Source: Rhizobium sp. Root708
Lineage (GTDB): Bacteria > Pseudomonadota > Alphaproteobacteria > Rhizobiales > Rhizobiaceae
Reading direction: 5' to 3'
DNA: 64,000 bases
NCBI RefSeq assembly: GCF_001429725.1
Contig: NZ_LMHV01000043.1
Location: 700,227-764,226, forward strand
Positions 50,899 to 59,866 of this stretch are shown here, in pieces (the first letter of the stretch is position 1; every line of letters begins with the position of its first letter). Below the pieces are notes generated by a model. That model was not told where the DNA came from and made no database searches. It worked only from the letters and a program-made list of their open reading frames with translations. The position numbers and the translations under genes were made by a program.

Positions 50899-52689
50899 AT
50901 GCATCGTTACCGCAGCCATACATGTGCAGCCCTCCGCAAGTCGGATGTCGGCGCCAATGTCCGGATTTCCGGCTGGGTCCACCGCGTTCGTGACCATGGC
51001 GGCGTTCTCTTCATCGACCTTCGCGACCATTACGGCATGACCCAGGTCGTCGCCGACCCGGACAGCCCGGCCTTCAAGATCGCCGAGACCGTTCGCGGCG
51101 AATGGGTCATCCGCATCGACGGCGTCGTCAAGGCGCGCTCGGAAGACACCGTCAACAAGAACATGGCGACCGGCGAGATCGAACTCTACGCTCAGGAGAT
51201 CGAAGTGCTCTCCGAAGCCAAGGAACTGCCGCTGCCGGTCTTCGGCGAGCCGGATTATCCTGAGGACATCCGCCTCAAGTACCGCTTCCTCGACCTGCGC
51301 CGCGAGACGCTGCACAAGAACATCGTCAAGCGCAGCCAGATCATTTCTGATATCCGCAACCGCATGACCTCGGCCGGCTTCGGTGAATACACGACCCCGA
51401 TCCTGACGGCGTCCTCGCCGGAAGGCGCGCGCGACTTCCTCGTGCCGTCACGTATCCACCCCGGCCAGTTCTTCGCCCTGCCGCAGGCTCCGCAGCAGTA
51501 CAAGCAGCTGCTGATGGTTGCCGGTTTCGACCGCTATTTCCAGATCGCGCCGTGCTTCCGCGATGAAGACCCCCGCGCCGACCGCCTGCCGGGCGAATTC
51601 TACCAGCTCGACCTGGAAATGAGCTTTGTCACCCAGGAAGACGTCTGGGACACGATGGCCCCGATCATGACCTCGGTCTTCGAGCAGTTCGCCGAAGGTA
51701 AGCCGGTCACCAAGGAATGGCCGCGCATCCCTTATGACGTCGCGATCCGCAAGTACGGCTCCGACAAGCCCGACCTGCGTAACCCGATCGAGATGCAGGC
51801 CGTCACCGAGCATTTCGCAGGCTCCGGCTTCAAGGTCTTCGCCGGCATGATCGCCTCGAACCCGAAGGTCGAAGTCTGGGCGATCCCGGCCAAAACAGGT
51901 GGTTCGCGCGCATTCTGCGACCGCATGAACGCCTGGGCGCAGTCGCTGGGTCAGCCGGGCCTCGGCTACATCTTCTGGAAGGAAGAAGACGGCAAGGTCG
52001 TCGGCTCCGGTCCGCTCGCCAAGAACATCGGCGAAGAGCGCACCGAAGCGCTCCGCGTCCAGCTCGGCCTTGAAGCAGGCGACGCCGCCTTCTTCGTCGC
52101 CGGCGAACCGGCAAAGTTCTACAAGTTCGCGGGCGAAGCGCGCACCAAGGCGGGTGAAGACCTGAACCTGGTCGATCGCGACCGCTTCGAACTGTGCTGG
52201 ATCATCGACTTCCCGTTCTACGAATGGAGCGAGGAAGACAAGAAGGTCGATTTCGCCCATAACCCCTTCTCGATGCCGCAGGGCGGTCTCGAGGCGCTGC
52301 AGACCCAGGATCCGCTGTCGCTCAAGGCATACCAGTACGACGCCGTCTGCAACGGCTTCGAAATCGCCTCGGGCTCGATCCGTAACCAGTCGCCGGAAGC
52401 TATGGTGAAGGCCTTCGAACTGGTCGGCCTCAGCCAGACTGATGTCGAAGAACGCTTCGGCGGCATGTACCGCGCCTTCCAATATGGCGCGCCTCCGCAT
52501 GGCGGCTGCGCCTTCGGTATCGACCGTGTCGTGATGCTCCTGCTCGGCGCCAAGAACCTGCGCGAAATCACGCTGTTCCCGATGAACCAGCAGGCGCAGG
52601 ACCTCCTGATGAACGCCCCGTCGCCGGCAATGCCGAAGCAACTGATGGAACTGTCGCTACGCGTCATCCCGCCGGTCAAGAAAGACTGA
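50899..52689 (+). CDS. aspS: Aspartyl-tRNA synthetase
   Basis: AspRS charges tRNA-Asp. The 596-residue class II enzyme starts MHRYRSHTCAALR, as in related rhizobia. It has the OB-fold tRNA-binding domain (VRISGWVHRVRDHGGVLFIDLRD near residue 22), motif 2 near FRDEDPRADR (residue 218), and the C-terminal motif 3 in FGIDRVVMLL near residue 540, with a GAD domain between. Two adjacent ATGs at 50896 and 50899 are possible; the GGGAATTGAG ribosome site precedes both. Longer upstream reading frames are open but not homologous. Confidence 0.95.
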   Translation: MHRYRSHTCAALRKSDVGANVRISGWVHRVRDHGGVLFIDLRDHYGMTQVVADPDSPAFKIAETVRGEWVIRIDGVVKARSEDTVNKNMATGEIELYAQEIEVLSEAKELPLPVFGEPDYPEDIRLKYRFLDLRRETLHKNIVKRSQIISDIRNRMTSAGFGEYTTPILTASSPEGARDFLVPSRIHPGQFFALPQAPQQYKQLLMVAGFDRYFQIAPCFRDEDPRADRLPGEFYQLDLEMSFVTQEDVWDTMAPIMTSVFEQFAEGKPVTKEWPRIPYDVAIRKYGSDKPDLRNPIEMQAVTEHFAGSGFKVFAGMIASNPKVEVWAIPAKTGGSRAFCDRMNAWAQSLGQPGLGYIFWKEEDGKVVGSGPLAKNIGEERTEALRVQLGLEAGDAAFFVAGEPAKFYKFAGEARTKAGEDLNLVDRDRFELCWIIDFPFYEWSEEDKKVDFAHNPFSMPQGGLEALQTQDPLSLKAYQYDAVCNGFEIASGSIRNQSPEAMVKAFELVGLSQTDVEERFGGMYRAFQYGAPPHGGCAFGIDRVVMLLLGAKNLREITLFPMNQQAQDLLMNAPSPAMPKQLMELSLRVIPPVKKD

Positions 52690-52708
52690 GCAAACTGACT
52701 GAACAAAA

Positions 52709-52735
52709 AAAGCCGGCGACCTGTTCGCCGGCTTT
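52709..52735. terminator. Intrinsic terminator of aspS and the opposing serine hydrolase
   Basis: Arms AAAGCCGGCGA (52709-52719) and TCGCCGGCTTT (52725-52735) pair perfectly around a five-base loop. A-rich sequence on the left and TTTTCG on the right make it work from both sides. Confidence 0.9.
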
Positions 52736-52753
52736 TCGCATTTTGGAAGTGCG

Positions 52754-53920
52754 TCAGATTGCGGCGTAGACCGCCTTGCGCAGATCCACGGTGAACCGGC
52801 CCCACATGCCCTCCAGCGTCGTGTTCGTAAGGGCGACGACCGTCAGCCCCTTGGATGGGTCGACGAACCAGCTGTGGCCATAGACGCCGCCCCACTGCAG
52901 CGATCCCTTCGTAAGCGGCACCTGCGCAGCCTCCGGGTCGGTGACGACGGCCCAGCCGAACCCGAATCCTGAGCCGGGCTCCACGGCTTGCCGGCGCCCG
53001 CCGGTCTGGTCGACCATCATCGTCGCAACCGTTTCGCTTGAGAGCAGGGGAGCGCCGCCCCGTCGGATCGTCTCGAGGATCGTCAGGATATCGTCTGCCG
53101 TACCCGCCATCCCCGCGCCGCCGGAGTGATAGGAGGTTGGGTCGAAGATGCGATCCGGCGCGAAGCGGACGGAACCGGTCAAGGCTGGCACCAACGCTTC
53201 CTTGCCCATCAGCTTCGGCTCGGGTGAGGCGTCCGTGTAGGCTGCGGCAAGCCGCTGGCGATCGCGAACGGAAAACGCGGTGTCCCGAAGGCCGAGGGGA
53301 CCGGTGACGAGCTCTGCCACGGCCTCGTCAAGCGAAACACCCATCTCCGCCTCGATGATGCCGCCGAGCACATCGATCGCAAGCGAGTAGCGCCAGCCTT
53401 CGCCCGGCGCAAACAACAACGGCACGCTCGCGATCCGGCGGAGGTTTTCCGCCAGCGACATGCCGGGCTCGCCGATGCCGTCAGAGACACCGGCGCGTTC
53501 ATAGGAGCCATCCTCCTCGGCAAAGCAATAGCTGAGGCCTGACGTGTGGTTCAGCAGATGCCGAATCCGGATGGTTGCCTCACCGCCATCGGGAAGCGTC
53601 GGGCGGAAATCGGGAAGCCATTTGGTGATCGGATCGTCCAGTCCCAAGCGCCCCTGTTCGATTAGCCGCATCGCGGCGATCGTGACGATCGGCTTGGTGA
53701 CAGAGGCCAGCCGGAAGATGGTGTCTTCCCGCATGCCGATACCGTTCTCCCTGTCGGCGAGCCCGGCGGCACGGCGATAAACGGTCTCGCCATTCGCGGC
53801 GATCAGGACAACGGCGCCGACCAGCCGCTTGTCGTTCAATGCAGCGTCGATTGCCGCATCCACCCCGTCAGCGTGGAAAAGGGGCGTGGTCGCTCTCTGC
53901 AAATCAAGGGGAAGACTCAT
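52754..53920 (-). CDS. Serine hydrolase of the beta-lactamase/penicillin-binding family (EstB-like)
   Basis: The 388-residue protein has the S-x-x-K catalytic motif (LASVTK, near residue 75) and a Tyr motif (WRYSLAIDVLGG near residue 180). C-terminal FGWAVV and GGVYGHSWFVDP segments match cytoplasmic esterase-like class C relatives. There is no signal peptide, so it is probably cytosolic. It may cleave an ester or a beta-lactam-like ring; the substrate is unknown. It is divergent from a TetR gene with a 102-base gap full of inverted repeats, so that regulator probably controls it. Confidence 0.85.
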   Translation of the reverse strand: MSLPLDLQRATTPLFHADGVDAAIDAALNDKRLVGAVVLIAANGETVYRRAAGLADRENGIGMREDTIFRLASVTKPIVTIAAMRLIEQGRLGLDDPITKWLPDFRPTLPDGGEATIRIRHLLNHTSGLSYCFAEEDGSYERAGVSDGIGEPGMSLAENLRRIASVPLLFAPGEGWRYSLAIDVLGGIIEAEMGVSLDEAVAELVTGPLGLRDTAFSVRDRQRLAAAYTDASPEPKLMGKEALVPALTGSVRFAPDRIFDPTSYHSGGAGMAGTADDILTILETIRRGGAPLLSSETVATMMVDQTGGRRQAVEPGSGFGFGWAVVTDPEAAQVPLTKGSLQWGGVYGHSWFVDPSKGLTVVALTNTTLEGMWGRFTVDLRKAVYAAI

Positions 53921-53939
53921 CGGACCAGATCTCCTATAA

Positions 53940-53999
53940 TCACAATGATCGTTCCTGAATAACTCAGGTCGCCAAATAATTCTAGAGTGATCATTGTGA
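53940..53999. promoter_or_regulatory. Nested inverted repeats in the serine hydrolase/TetR divergent promoter
   Basis: TCACAATGATC (53940-53950) and GATCATTGTGA (53989-53999) are exact inverted 11-mers whose centres are 49 bases apart. A smaller repeat CCTGA/TCAGG (53954-53958 and 53964-53968) lies between them. The left copy is 20 bases before the hydrolase start and the right copy overlaps the leader of the TetR gene, as expected for two operator sites of a self-regulated TetR protein. Confidence 0.6.
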
Positions 54000-54022
54000 G
54001 AAATGACGATAGCGCGAAAAAA

Positions 54023-54631
54023 ATGACCTCAGGCAGGCGAGGGCGGCCACCCGCCTTCGACCGCGAGACGGTCCTTGCCGCCGCGCGCGACACATTCTGG
54101 GAGCACGGCTACGATGGCTCGTCCATCGCGGACCTCACCGCATCGATGGGGATCACGCCGCAGAGCCTCTATGCCGCCTTCCGCTCCAAGGCCGAGCTTT
54201 ACCGCGAAGCCCTGAACCAGTATCGCCGCATGCCCCGGCCCGATCCGGGCAATCCATTCAGCGAGGCGATCGATACTGTCACCACGTTCGCCCGATTTCT
54301 CAAGAACTCGGCCATCATCTTCACGGCGCCCGAACACCCCAAGGGCTGCATGATCTCGACAGCGGTGCTGAACTGCGCATCCGAGAACGAAGACATCGCC
54401 CACTATGTCTCCTCGCTCCGGCTCGACACGCTGCGGCTGTTCACGTCACGCATCGAGCGCGGCATGAAGGAAGGGGACATCAGAGCGGAAACCAACGCAG
54501 CATCACTCGCCCGTTTTCTCGGCGCCATCGTCCAGGGCATGTCCGTCCAGGCGCGCGACGGTGCCACCACGGCAGAGCTCATGGAAGTGGTCGACCACGC
54601 CCTGACCGAGCTGCGCCGCTATACCGTCTAG
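54023..54631 (+). CDS. TetR/AcrR family transcriptional regulator
   Basis: The roughly 202-residue protein has the TetR N-terminal helix-turn-helix (RGRPPAFDRETVLAAARDTFWEHGYDGSSI and then TASMGITPQSLYAAFRSKAELYREAL, both described here as the family block, residues 5-60) and a helical ligand-binding C-terminal domain. Possible starts are GTG 53987, GTG 53996 and ATG 54023; the last fits the family. It most likely represses the divergent serine hydrolase gene and itself. The inducer is unknown. Confidence 0.86.
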   Translation: MTSGRRGRPPAFDRETVLAAARDTFWEHGYDGSSIADLTASMGITPQSLYAAFRSKAELYREALNQYRRMPRPDPGNPFSEAIDTVTTFARFLKNSAIIFTAPEHPKGCMISTAVLNCASENEDIAHYVSSLRLDTLRLFTSRIERGMKEGDIRAETNAASLARFLGAIVQGMSVQARDGATTAELMEVVDHALTELRRYTV

Positions 54632-54645
54632 CCCCAAGAAAAGAA

Positions 54646-54675
54646 AACCCGGCGGACCGTAAGGCACGCCGGGTT
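54646..54675. terminator. Terminator between TetR and the unrecognised secreted protein gene
   Basis: Arms AACCCGGCG (54646-54654) and CGCCGGGTT (54667-54675) form a stem with a 12-base loop. Read on the minus strand it is followed by TTTTCTTTTC, so it mainly serves the minus-strand gene ending at 54700 and may also stop the TetR message. Confidence 0.75.
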
Positions 54676-54699
54676 CCAGGCACTTGCTAAGCGTAACGA

Positions 54700-55887
54700 T
54701 CAATCGTTGGCCGAAACCTTCACGCCGAGAACCTGCGGCAGGGTGTTTGGCGCACCCATGGCCGCGCCCATGATCATCGGGAACGGAACCGGCTTTGCCG
54801 GAGCGGCGGCGAGCGTCAGGCTCTTCGGATTGTCGAGGAAGGTGTTGACAGCGGCCGATACAGCGTTCTGCAGCTCGGGAATGTTGAGCTGAGCGAGCAT
54901 GATCGGGGTCATCGCCTTCAGCGAGTCTGCCATCTGCTGGCCGGACATGTTCTGCTGGCTGCCGGCGTAGTCGAGCGCGCGCTTGGTGATCGAGGCGTCG
55001 TCGAAGCGGATCTGGGCGCTCTCGAACGACAGCTGCTGCAGCAGTCCGAGCATCGAAAGGCCGAGCGCCTGCTGCGCCTCTTCCTTGTTCGCATTGGCTT
55101 CAGCCTGCTTGGCGGCTTCCTGCAGCGACTTCACGAACGGCATGGTGTAGCCGGAGATCTTGAAGGCGAGGTTGAGCTTGCCGATGTTGTTGAAGTCGAA
55201 CGCGAACTCCGAAACGTCGATCGTGCCGGGCGTCAGCTCCCAGGCGCCCTTCATGGTGATGTCGCCGCTGACATGCTGCAGGGCGAGCTTGTCGATCGCT
55301 TCCTTGCTCTGCGGGTCGCTTGCCTTGGTGAGGTCGGCCTTGAGGCTCTTGAACGCGCCGTCGAAATCGAAGCCGGACTCGTCTTCGCGCAGCGTCAGGT
55401 TGACGTCGCTCTCCGCGATCGAGAACAGTTCGGCGCCGTCCTGGACGACCTTGACCGGACCGCTATGGGCGGTTTCGTAAAGCAGCATGGAGTCGAGACC
55501 GTCACCCTTCGGGTTGGCGGGGATCGAAATGCCGCCGAGCTTCAGGTCGGATGCCGTGAAGGTGGCGCCGTCGTTGGTGGCGCTGACGTTCGGAAAGGAC
55601 GCTTCCTCGACATAGTAGCCGCCGTCTTCGTCTTCCTCGACGCCGGTCATCGTGATGTCGCCGATCGAGACCGGCTGGCCGCTGTTCGGCTTGAAGCTTG
55701 CCTTCTTCAACGTGACAGTCGTTCCGTCGACATCGACGCCGTCGGAGACCAGCGTGCCGCCCTGGAGGCTGTAGGCTGCGTTGATCTTGGTCAGCAGGTC
55801 CTGGCCGTCGAGCGCGAACGCCGAGCCGGCGAGAGAAAGAAAAGCAGCGCCCGAAAGCATCAGCCGTGTCGTCCGGTAAAACGTCAT
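54700..55887 (-). CDS. Secreted protein of unknown function, probable periplasmic
   Basis: The 395-residue protein has a signal peptide (MTFYRTTRLMLSGAAFLSLAGSAFA) and no further clear TM segment. The mature part has a beta-rich first half with repeated GxxVxxDGAxx-type strands and an acidic stretch (EEDEDGGYY near residue 85). A helical region near residues 255-300 is rich in Ala/Glu/Lys/Gln, and the C terminus is Pro/Met-rich. It resembles a conserved rhizobial hypothetical protein, but I cannot place it in a named family. It has its own terminator and likely its own promoter. Confidence 0.75.
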   Translation of the reverse strand: MTFYRTTRLMLSGAAFLSLAGSAFALDGQDLLTKINAAYSLQGGTLVSDGVDVDGTTVTLKKASFKPNSGQPVSIGDITMTGVEEDEDGGYYVEEASFPNVSATNDGATFTASDLKLGGISIPANPKGDGLDSMLLYETAHSGPVKVVQDGAELFSIAESDVNLTLREDESGFDFDGAFKSLKADLTKASDPQSKEAIDKLALQHVSGDITMKGAWELTPGTIDVSEFAFDFNNIGKLNLAFKISGYTMPFVKSLQEAAKQAEANANKEEAQQALGLSMLGLLQQLSFESAQIRFDDASITKRALDYAGSQQNMSGQQMADSLKAMTPIMLAQLNIPELQNAVSAAVNTFLDNPKSLTLAAAPAKPVPFPMIMGAAMGAPNTLPQVLGVKVSAND

Positions 55888-56125
55888 CTGGTGTCCCCTT
55901 GGTGGCAGCCTGAGCGGCGAGCGAGAATTCGTCGCCGGTCTACTGTGGTTCGATCGCGGTTTATATTTGCGGATTTCTAAATTTGTGTTGAAAGGAAAAC
56001 GAAAGAACGACCAAATTCAGGCAAAGCGCCCACACTCATTCTTTTCACGCCGTTCCAAGACTTCATCCACAGCCGGAATGCCCGGATTCCTTGCCCGCAA
56101 GGGCTATCTCGGCTAGTCAAGGCAT

Positions 56126-58381
56126 ATGGGACAAGAGATTTTGCCGCCCTCTGGCGGAGACGACGATAGTATCCTTCCGGTCGATCTGAAGGCGGCGCTC
56201 GAAGAGCGCTACCTTGCCTATGCGTTGTCGACGATCATGCACCGCGCGCTCCCCGATGTGCGCGACGGCCTGAAGCCGGTGCATCGCCGTATCATTCACG
56301 CCATGAGCGAGATGGGCATCCGGCCGAATTCGGCCTTCAAGAAATGCGCCCGTATCGTCGGCGACGTCATCGGTAAATTCCATCCGCATGGCGACCAGTC
56401 GGTCTACGACGCGCTGGTACGCCTGGCGCAGGATTTCTCGCAGCGTTATCCCGTCGTCGACGGGCAGGGCAACTTCGGCAATATCGACGGCGACAGCGCC
56501 GCCGCCTACCGATACACCGAAGCCCGCATGACCGAGGTCGCGGGTCTCCTGCTCGATGGCATCGAGCAGGACGCGGTGGATTTCCGTCCGACCTACAACG
56601 AGGAAGACGAAGAGCCGGTCGTGCTGCCGGGCGCCTTCCCGAACCTGCTCGCGAACGGTTCTTCCGGTATCGCCGTCGGCATGGCAACATCCATCCCGTC
56701 GCACAACGTCCACGAACTCTGCGATGCAGCGCTCCATCTCATCAAGCACCCGGATGCATCAGTCGAGAAGCTGGTAGAGTTCATTCCCGGCCCGGACTTC
56801 CCCACCGGCGGCATCATCATCGATGGTCGCGAAAGCATCATTGAGGCCTACAAGACCGGTCGTGGCGGCTTCCGCACACGCGCCAAGTGGGAGACGGAGG
56901 ATCTCGGCCGCGGCGGCTATCAGATCATCGTTACCGAGATCCCGTTCCAGGTGCAGAAGTCGCGCCTGATCGAAAAGATCGCCGAGCTCCTGCTGGCGCG
57001 CAAGCTGCCGCTGCTGGAGGATATTCGCGACGAGTCTGCCGAGGACGTCCGCGTCGTCCTGGTGCCGAAGAACCGCACCGTCGATCCGACCATCCTGATG
57101 GAATCGATGTTCAAGCTGACCGAGCTTGAAAGCCGCTTCCCTCTGAACATGAACGTTCTCTCCATGGGCCGCATTCCGCGCGTCATGGCGTTGAACGAGG
57201 TGCTGAAGGAGTGGCTCGACCACCGTCGGGACGTGCTGCAGCGTCGCTCGCGCTTCCGTCTCGCCGCTATCGATCGCCGCCTGGAAATCCTCGGCGGCTT
57301 GCTGATCGCCTACCTCAACATCGATGAGGTCATTCGCATCATCCGTGAAGAGGACGATCCGAAGGCGGCCATGATCGCGCGCTGGTCGCTCACCGACAAT
57401 CAGGTCGAGGCGATCCTCAACATGCGCCTGCGGTCGTTGCGCAAGCTCGAGGAATTCGAGATCCGCACCGAGTTCGACGCGCTCACCAAGGAAAAGGGCG
57501 AGATCGAGGCCCTGCTGGCATCCGAAGACAAGCAATGGCAGACCGTCGCCTGGGAAATCGGCGAGGTGAAGAAGAAGTTCGCGAAGGCGACCGAGCTTGG
57601 ACGCCGCCGCACACAGTTTGCCGATGCTCCCGAAGCCGACGAGCAGGCAATCCAGCAGGCGATGATCGAGAAGGAACCGATCACAGTCGTCGTCTCCGAA
57701 AAGGGCTGGATCCGCGCGCTGAAGGGGCATATCTCCGACACCGCGACCCTGACCTTCAAGGAAGGCGACGCGTTGAAGGTTGCCTTCCCGGCGCAGACGA
57801 CCGACAAAATCCTGATCATCACCACGGGCGGCAAGGCCTACACGCTTGGCGGCGACAAGCTGCCCGGCGGTCGAGGCCATGGCGAACCGCTGCGCATCAT
57901 GATCGATATGGACAACGACCAGGACGTCCTGACCGCGTTCGTGCACGATCCTGCTCGCAAGCAGATGATTATCTCGACTGCGGGCAACGGCTTCGTCGTC
58001 GCCGAGACCGACATGGTCGCCAATACCCGCAAGGGCAAGCAGATCATGAACGTCTCCATGCCCGACGAGACGAAGCTGATCGTTCCCGTCAGCGGCGACC
58101 ACGTCGCGGTTGTCGGCGAGAATCGCAAGTTGGTCGTCTTCCCGCTGGCGCAGGTGCCTGAAATGGGCCGCGGCAAGGGTGTCCGTCTGCAGCGCTACAA
58201 GGACGGCGGCATTTCCGACGTTCGCTGCTTTGCGATATCTGACGGGCTCGTCTGGGAAGACAGCGCCGGTCGTACCTTCACCAAGAACAAGGACGAACTC
58301 GCCGAATGGCTTGCCGACCGTGCGACGGCCGGCCGAACCGTTCCGAAGGGCTTCCCGCGCAGCGGCAAGTTTGCCGGCTGA
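56126..58381 (+). CDS. parC: DNA topoisomerase IV subunit A
   Basis: ParC, with ParE, decatenates daughter chromosomes. The 751-residue protein has the breakage-reunion domain (VHRRIIHAM near residue 53 and the catalytic Tyr in AAYRYTEARM near residue 129) and a C-terminal beta-pinwheel domain (about 500-740, with VAFPAQT and repeated blade segments such as GGKAYTLGG and GRGKGVRLQRY). Length and a single GyrA-box-free tail fit ParC rather than GyrA. parE is not in the window. Confidence 0.93.
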   Translation: MGQEILPPSGGDDDSILPVDLKAALEERYLAYALSTIMHRALPDVRDGLKPVHRRIIHAMSEMGIRPNSAFKKCARIVGDVIGKFHPHGDQSVYDALVRLAQDFSQRYPVVDGQGNFGNIDGDSAAAYRYTEARMTEVAGLLLDGIEQDAVDFRPTYNEEDEEPVVLPGAFPNLLANGSSGIAVGMATSIPSHNVHELCDAALHLIKHPDASVEKLVEFIPGPDFPTGGIIIDGRESIIEAYKTGRGGFRTRAKWETEDLGRGGYQIIVTEIPFQVQKSRLIEKIAELLLARKLPLLEDIRDESAEDVRVVLVPKNRTVDPTILMESMFKLTELESRFPLNMNVLSMGRIPRVMALNEVLKEWLDHRRDVLQRRSRFRLAAIDRRLEILGGLLIAYLNIDEVIRIIREEDDPKAAMIARWSLTDNQVEAILNMRLRSLRKLEEFEIRTEFDALTKEKGEIEALLASEDKQWQTVAWEIGEVKKKFAKATELGRRRTQFADAPEADEQAIQQAMIEKEPITVVVSEKGWIRALKGHISDTATLTFKEGDALKVAFPAQTTDKILIITTGGKAYTLGGDKLPGGRGHGEPLRIMIDMDNDQDVLTAFVHDPARKQMIISTAGNGFVVAETDMVANTRKGKQIMNVSMPDETKLIVPVSGDHVAVVGENRKLVVFPLAQVPEMGRGKGVRLQRYKDGGISDVRCFAISDGLVWEDSAGRTFTKNKDELAEWLADRATAGRTVPKGFPRSGKFAG

Positions 58382-58536
58382 CGGGAAAATAAATCCGCGC
58401 CTCGCTCTTGGCGAGCGAGGCAACTCCTCTAGCTTTGTCCTGTAATCACAACATGGACAGACATCATTCCGATGGCGGACGGAATGATCGCGTATGGCGC
58501 CAAGGTGGCGCCGTGTCCGATCACGGAGGAATGTTG

Positions 58537-59043
58537 ATGAGTGCTTGCAATACCATCACGTTGAACGTCGCGCATACCTATGCCGCGTCGCCCTGCGCCG
58601 TCTATGATGCCTGGCTCAACCCGGAACGGGCCAAGCGCTTCCTGTTCGCGACTGATAGCGGTCGGGTGATCCGCGCCGACATCGATGCGCGCGTCGGCGG
58701 GCATTTTCTTGTCATCGACAGGCGTCCGACGGGAGATGCGGTGCATTACGGCGTATTTCTTGAATTGCGTCGGCCGCGGCGGATGACGTTCTGCTTCTCG
58801 GTCGCCGAGCATGACCACAATGCCGATCGTATCCAGATCGACATCGAGCCGTTGGGCGAGGGCACGAGGCTCACCCTATCGCATGAAATGTGCGCTGAAT
58901 GGGGGAATTTCGAGGAAGAGACCCGCCAGGGGTGGGCTCATGTCCTCGAGGGGCTTGAGCGCGAGCTCGACGGCATGATCGCAGTTATGCCAGCGCTTGC
59001 TGCACAGGCTGCCTCCGAGCCATCCAAAGCGAGTGCCCCATAA
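58537..59043 (+). CDS. SRPBCC (AHSA1-like) domain protein
   Basis: The 168-residue protein matches the SRPBCC lipid-binding fold: VYDAWLNPERAKRFLF near residue 22, VGGHFLVIDRRP near residue 53, RMTFCFSV near residue 82 and TRQGWAHVLEGLERELD near residue 135. Such proteins bind small hydrophobic ligands or act as stress chaperones (AHSA1-like). The ATG at 58537 is six bases from the GGAGGA ribosome site; an ATG at 58531 is too close to it. The 3' end overlaps the end of the opposing EamA gene by 59 bases. Confidence 0.8.
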   Translation: MSACNTITLNVAHTYAASPCAVYDAWLNPERAKRFLFATDSGRVIRADIDARVGGHFLVIDRRPTGDAVHYGVFLELRRPRRMTFCFSVAEHDHNADRIQIDIEPLGEGTRLTLSHEMCAEWGNFEEETRQGWAHVLEGLERELDGMIAVMPALAAQAASEPSKASAP

Positions 59044-59866
59044 TGGCGCAAACGAGGATGGCACCGCCGACCAATGTCATGGTCGGCGGGGTTTCCGAAA
59101 AGATCAGCCAGATCCAGATCGGCGCGAGGATTGTCTCCAGCAGATAGAACATGCCGACCTCGGGTGCAGAAAGATATTTCGGCCCGGTCGCGAGACACCA
59201 GAAGGCAATCGGCATCAGCACAGCGCCGTTGAAGACGATCCATGCGGGATGTTCGATGCCGAGTCCCGCAGGTAGCGCGTTGGCGAGCCCGAGCGCGGCC
59301 GGAAACGCGGCCGCCAGCAGAGGCACGAACCCCATATCCCGGCCTGAGGCGCGACCAACGGTGATTGCGGACGCCAGGATGAAGGCCGACAGCAATGCCA
59401 TCGCATCGCCGAAGAAATGACCTCCGGACATTCCCTGATAGACGATCAGGGATACGCCGAACAGCATGACAACCATGGTCAAAAGCGTCGAGCGGGTAGG
59501 GCGCTCCTTCAGGAACACCCATGACAGCAGGGCGCCGAACATCGGGTTGAAAGCGACGATGAAAACCACGTTCGCCGTTGCCGTATGGAATACCGCCAGC
59601 AGGAATGTCAGGGTCGAGCAGCCGTAGAGAATGCCGCAGGCAATCCCGTGACGACCGGGTACCAGCACAGGCCAGCCGCCTTTGATGCACCGAATCGCCA
59701 AGACGACAAGCAGCGTCACGGCGACTGTGGTGATGTTGCGGATTCCGAGGATCGACCACATGTCTCCATGCGCGAGCCGGACCAGCGGAATGTCCATGGA
59801 GAGTGCCAAGCCGCCGATCGCCGTCAGCAGAAGGCCCTTGCGATGAGCGGAAATGCCGGAATGCAT
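58985..59866 (-). CDS. EamA/DMT-family transporter
   Basis: The 293-residue protein has ten hydrophobic segments in two repeated halves, as in EamA (drug/metabolite) transporters, with family-like segments PLVRLAHGDMW near residue 26 and the second-half GMFYLLETILAPIWIW near residue 235. The cargo is unknown. It follows bpt on the same strand; its ATG lies immediately before the bpt stop region (bpt stop at 59867). Its 3' end overlaps the SRPBCC gene tail-to-tail. Confidence 0.85.
   Translation of the reverse strand: MHSGISAHRKGLLLTAIGGLALSMDIPLVRLAHGDMWSILGIRNITTVAVTLLVVLAIRCIKGGWPVLVPGRHGIACGILYGCSTLTFLLAVFHTATANVVFIVAFNPMFGALLSWVFLKERPTRSTLLTMVVMLFGVSLIVYQGMSGGHFFGDAMALLSAFILASAITVGRASGRDMGFVPLLAAAFPAALGLANALPAGLGIEHPAWIVFNGAVLMPIAFWCLATGPKYLSAPEVGMFYLLETILAPIWIWLIFSETPPTMTLVGGAILVCAIMGHSLWMARRQPVQQALA

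Noticed and set aside
56759..58423. A 554-codon minus-strand frame opposite parC
   Set aside because: Shadow of parC, an essential and clearly homologous gene; the translated product has no family features.
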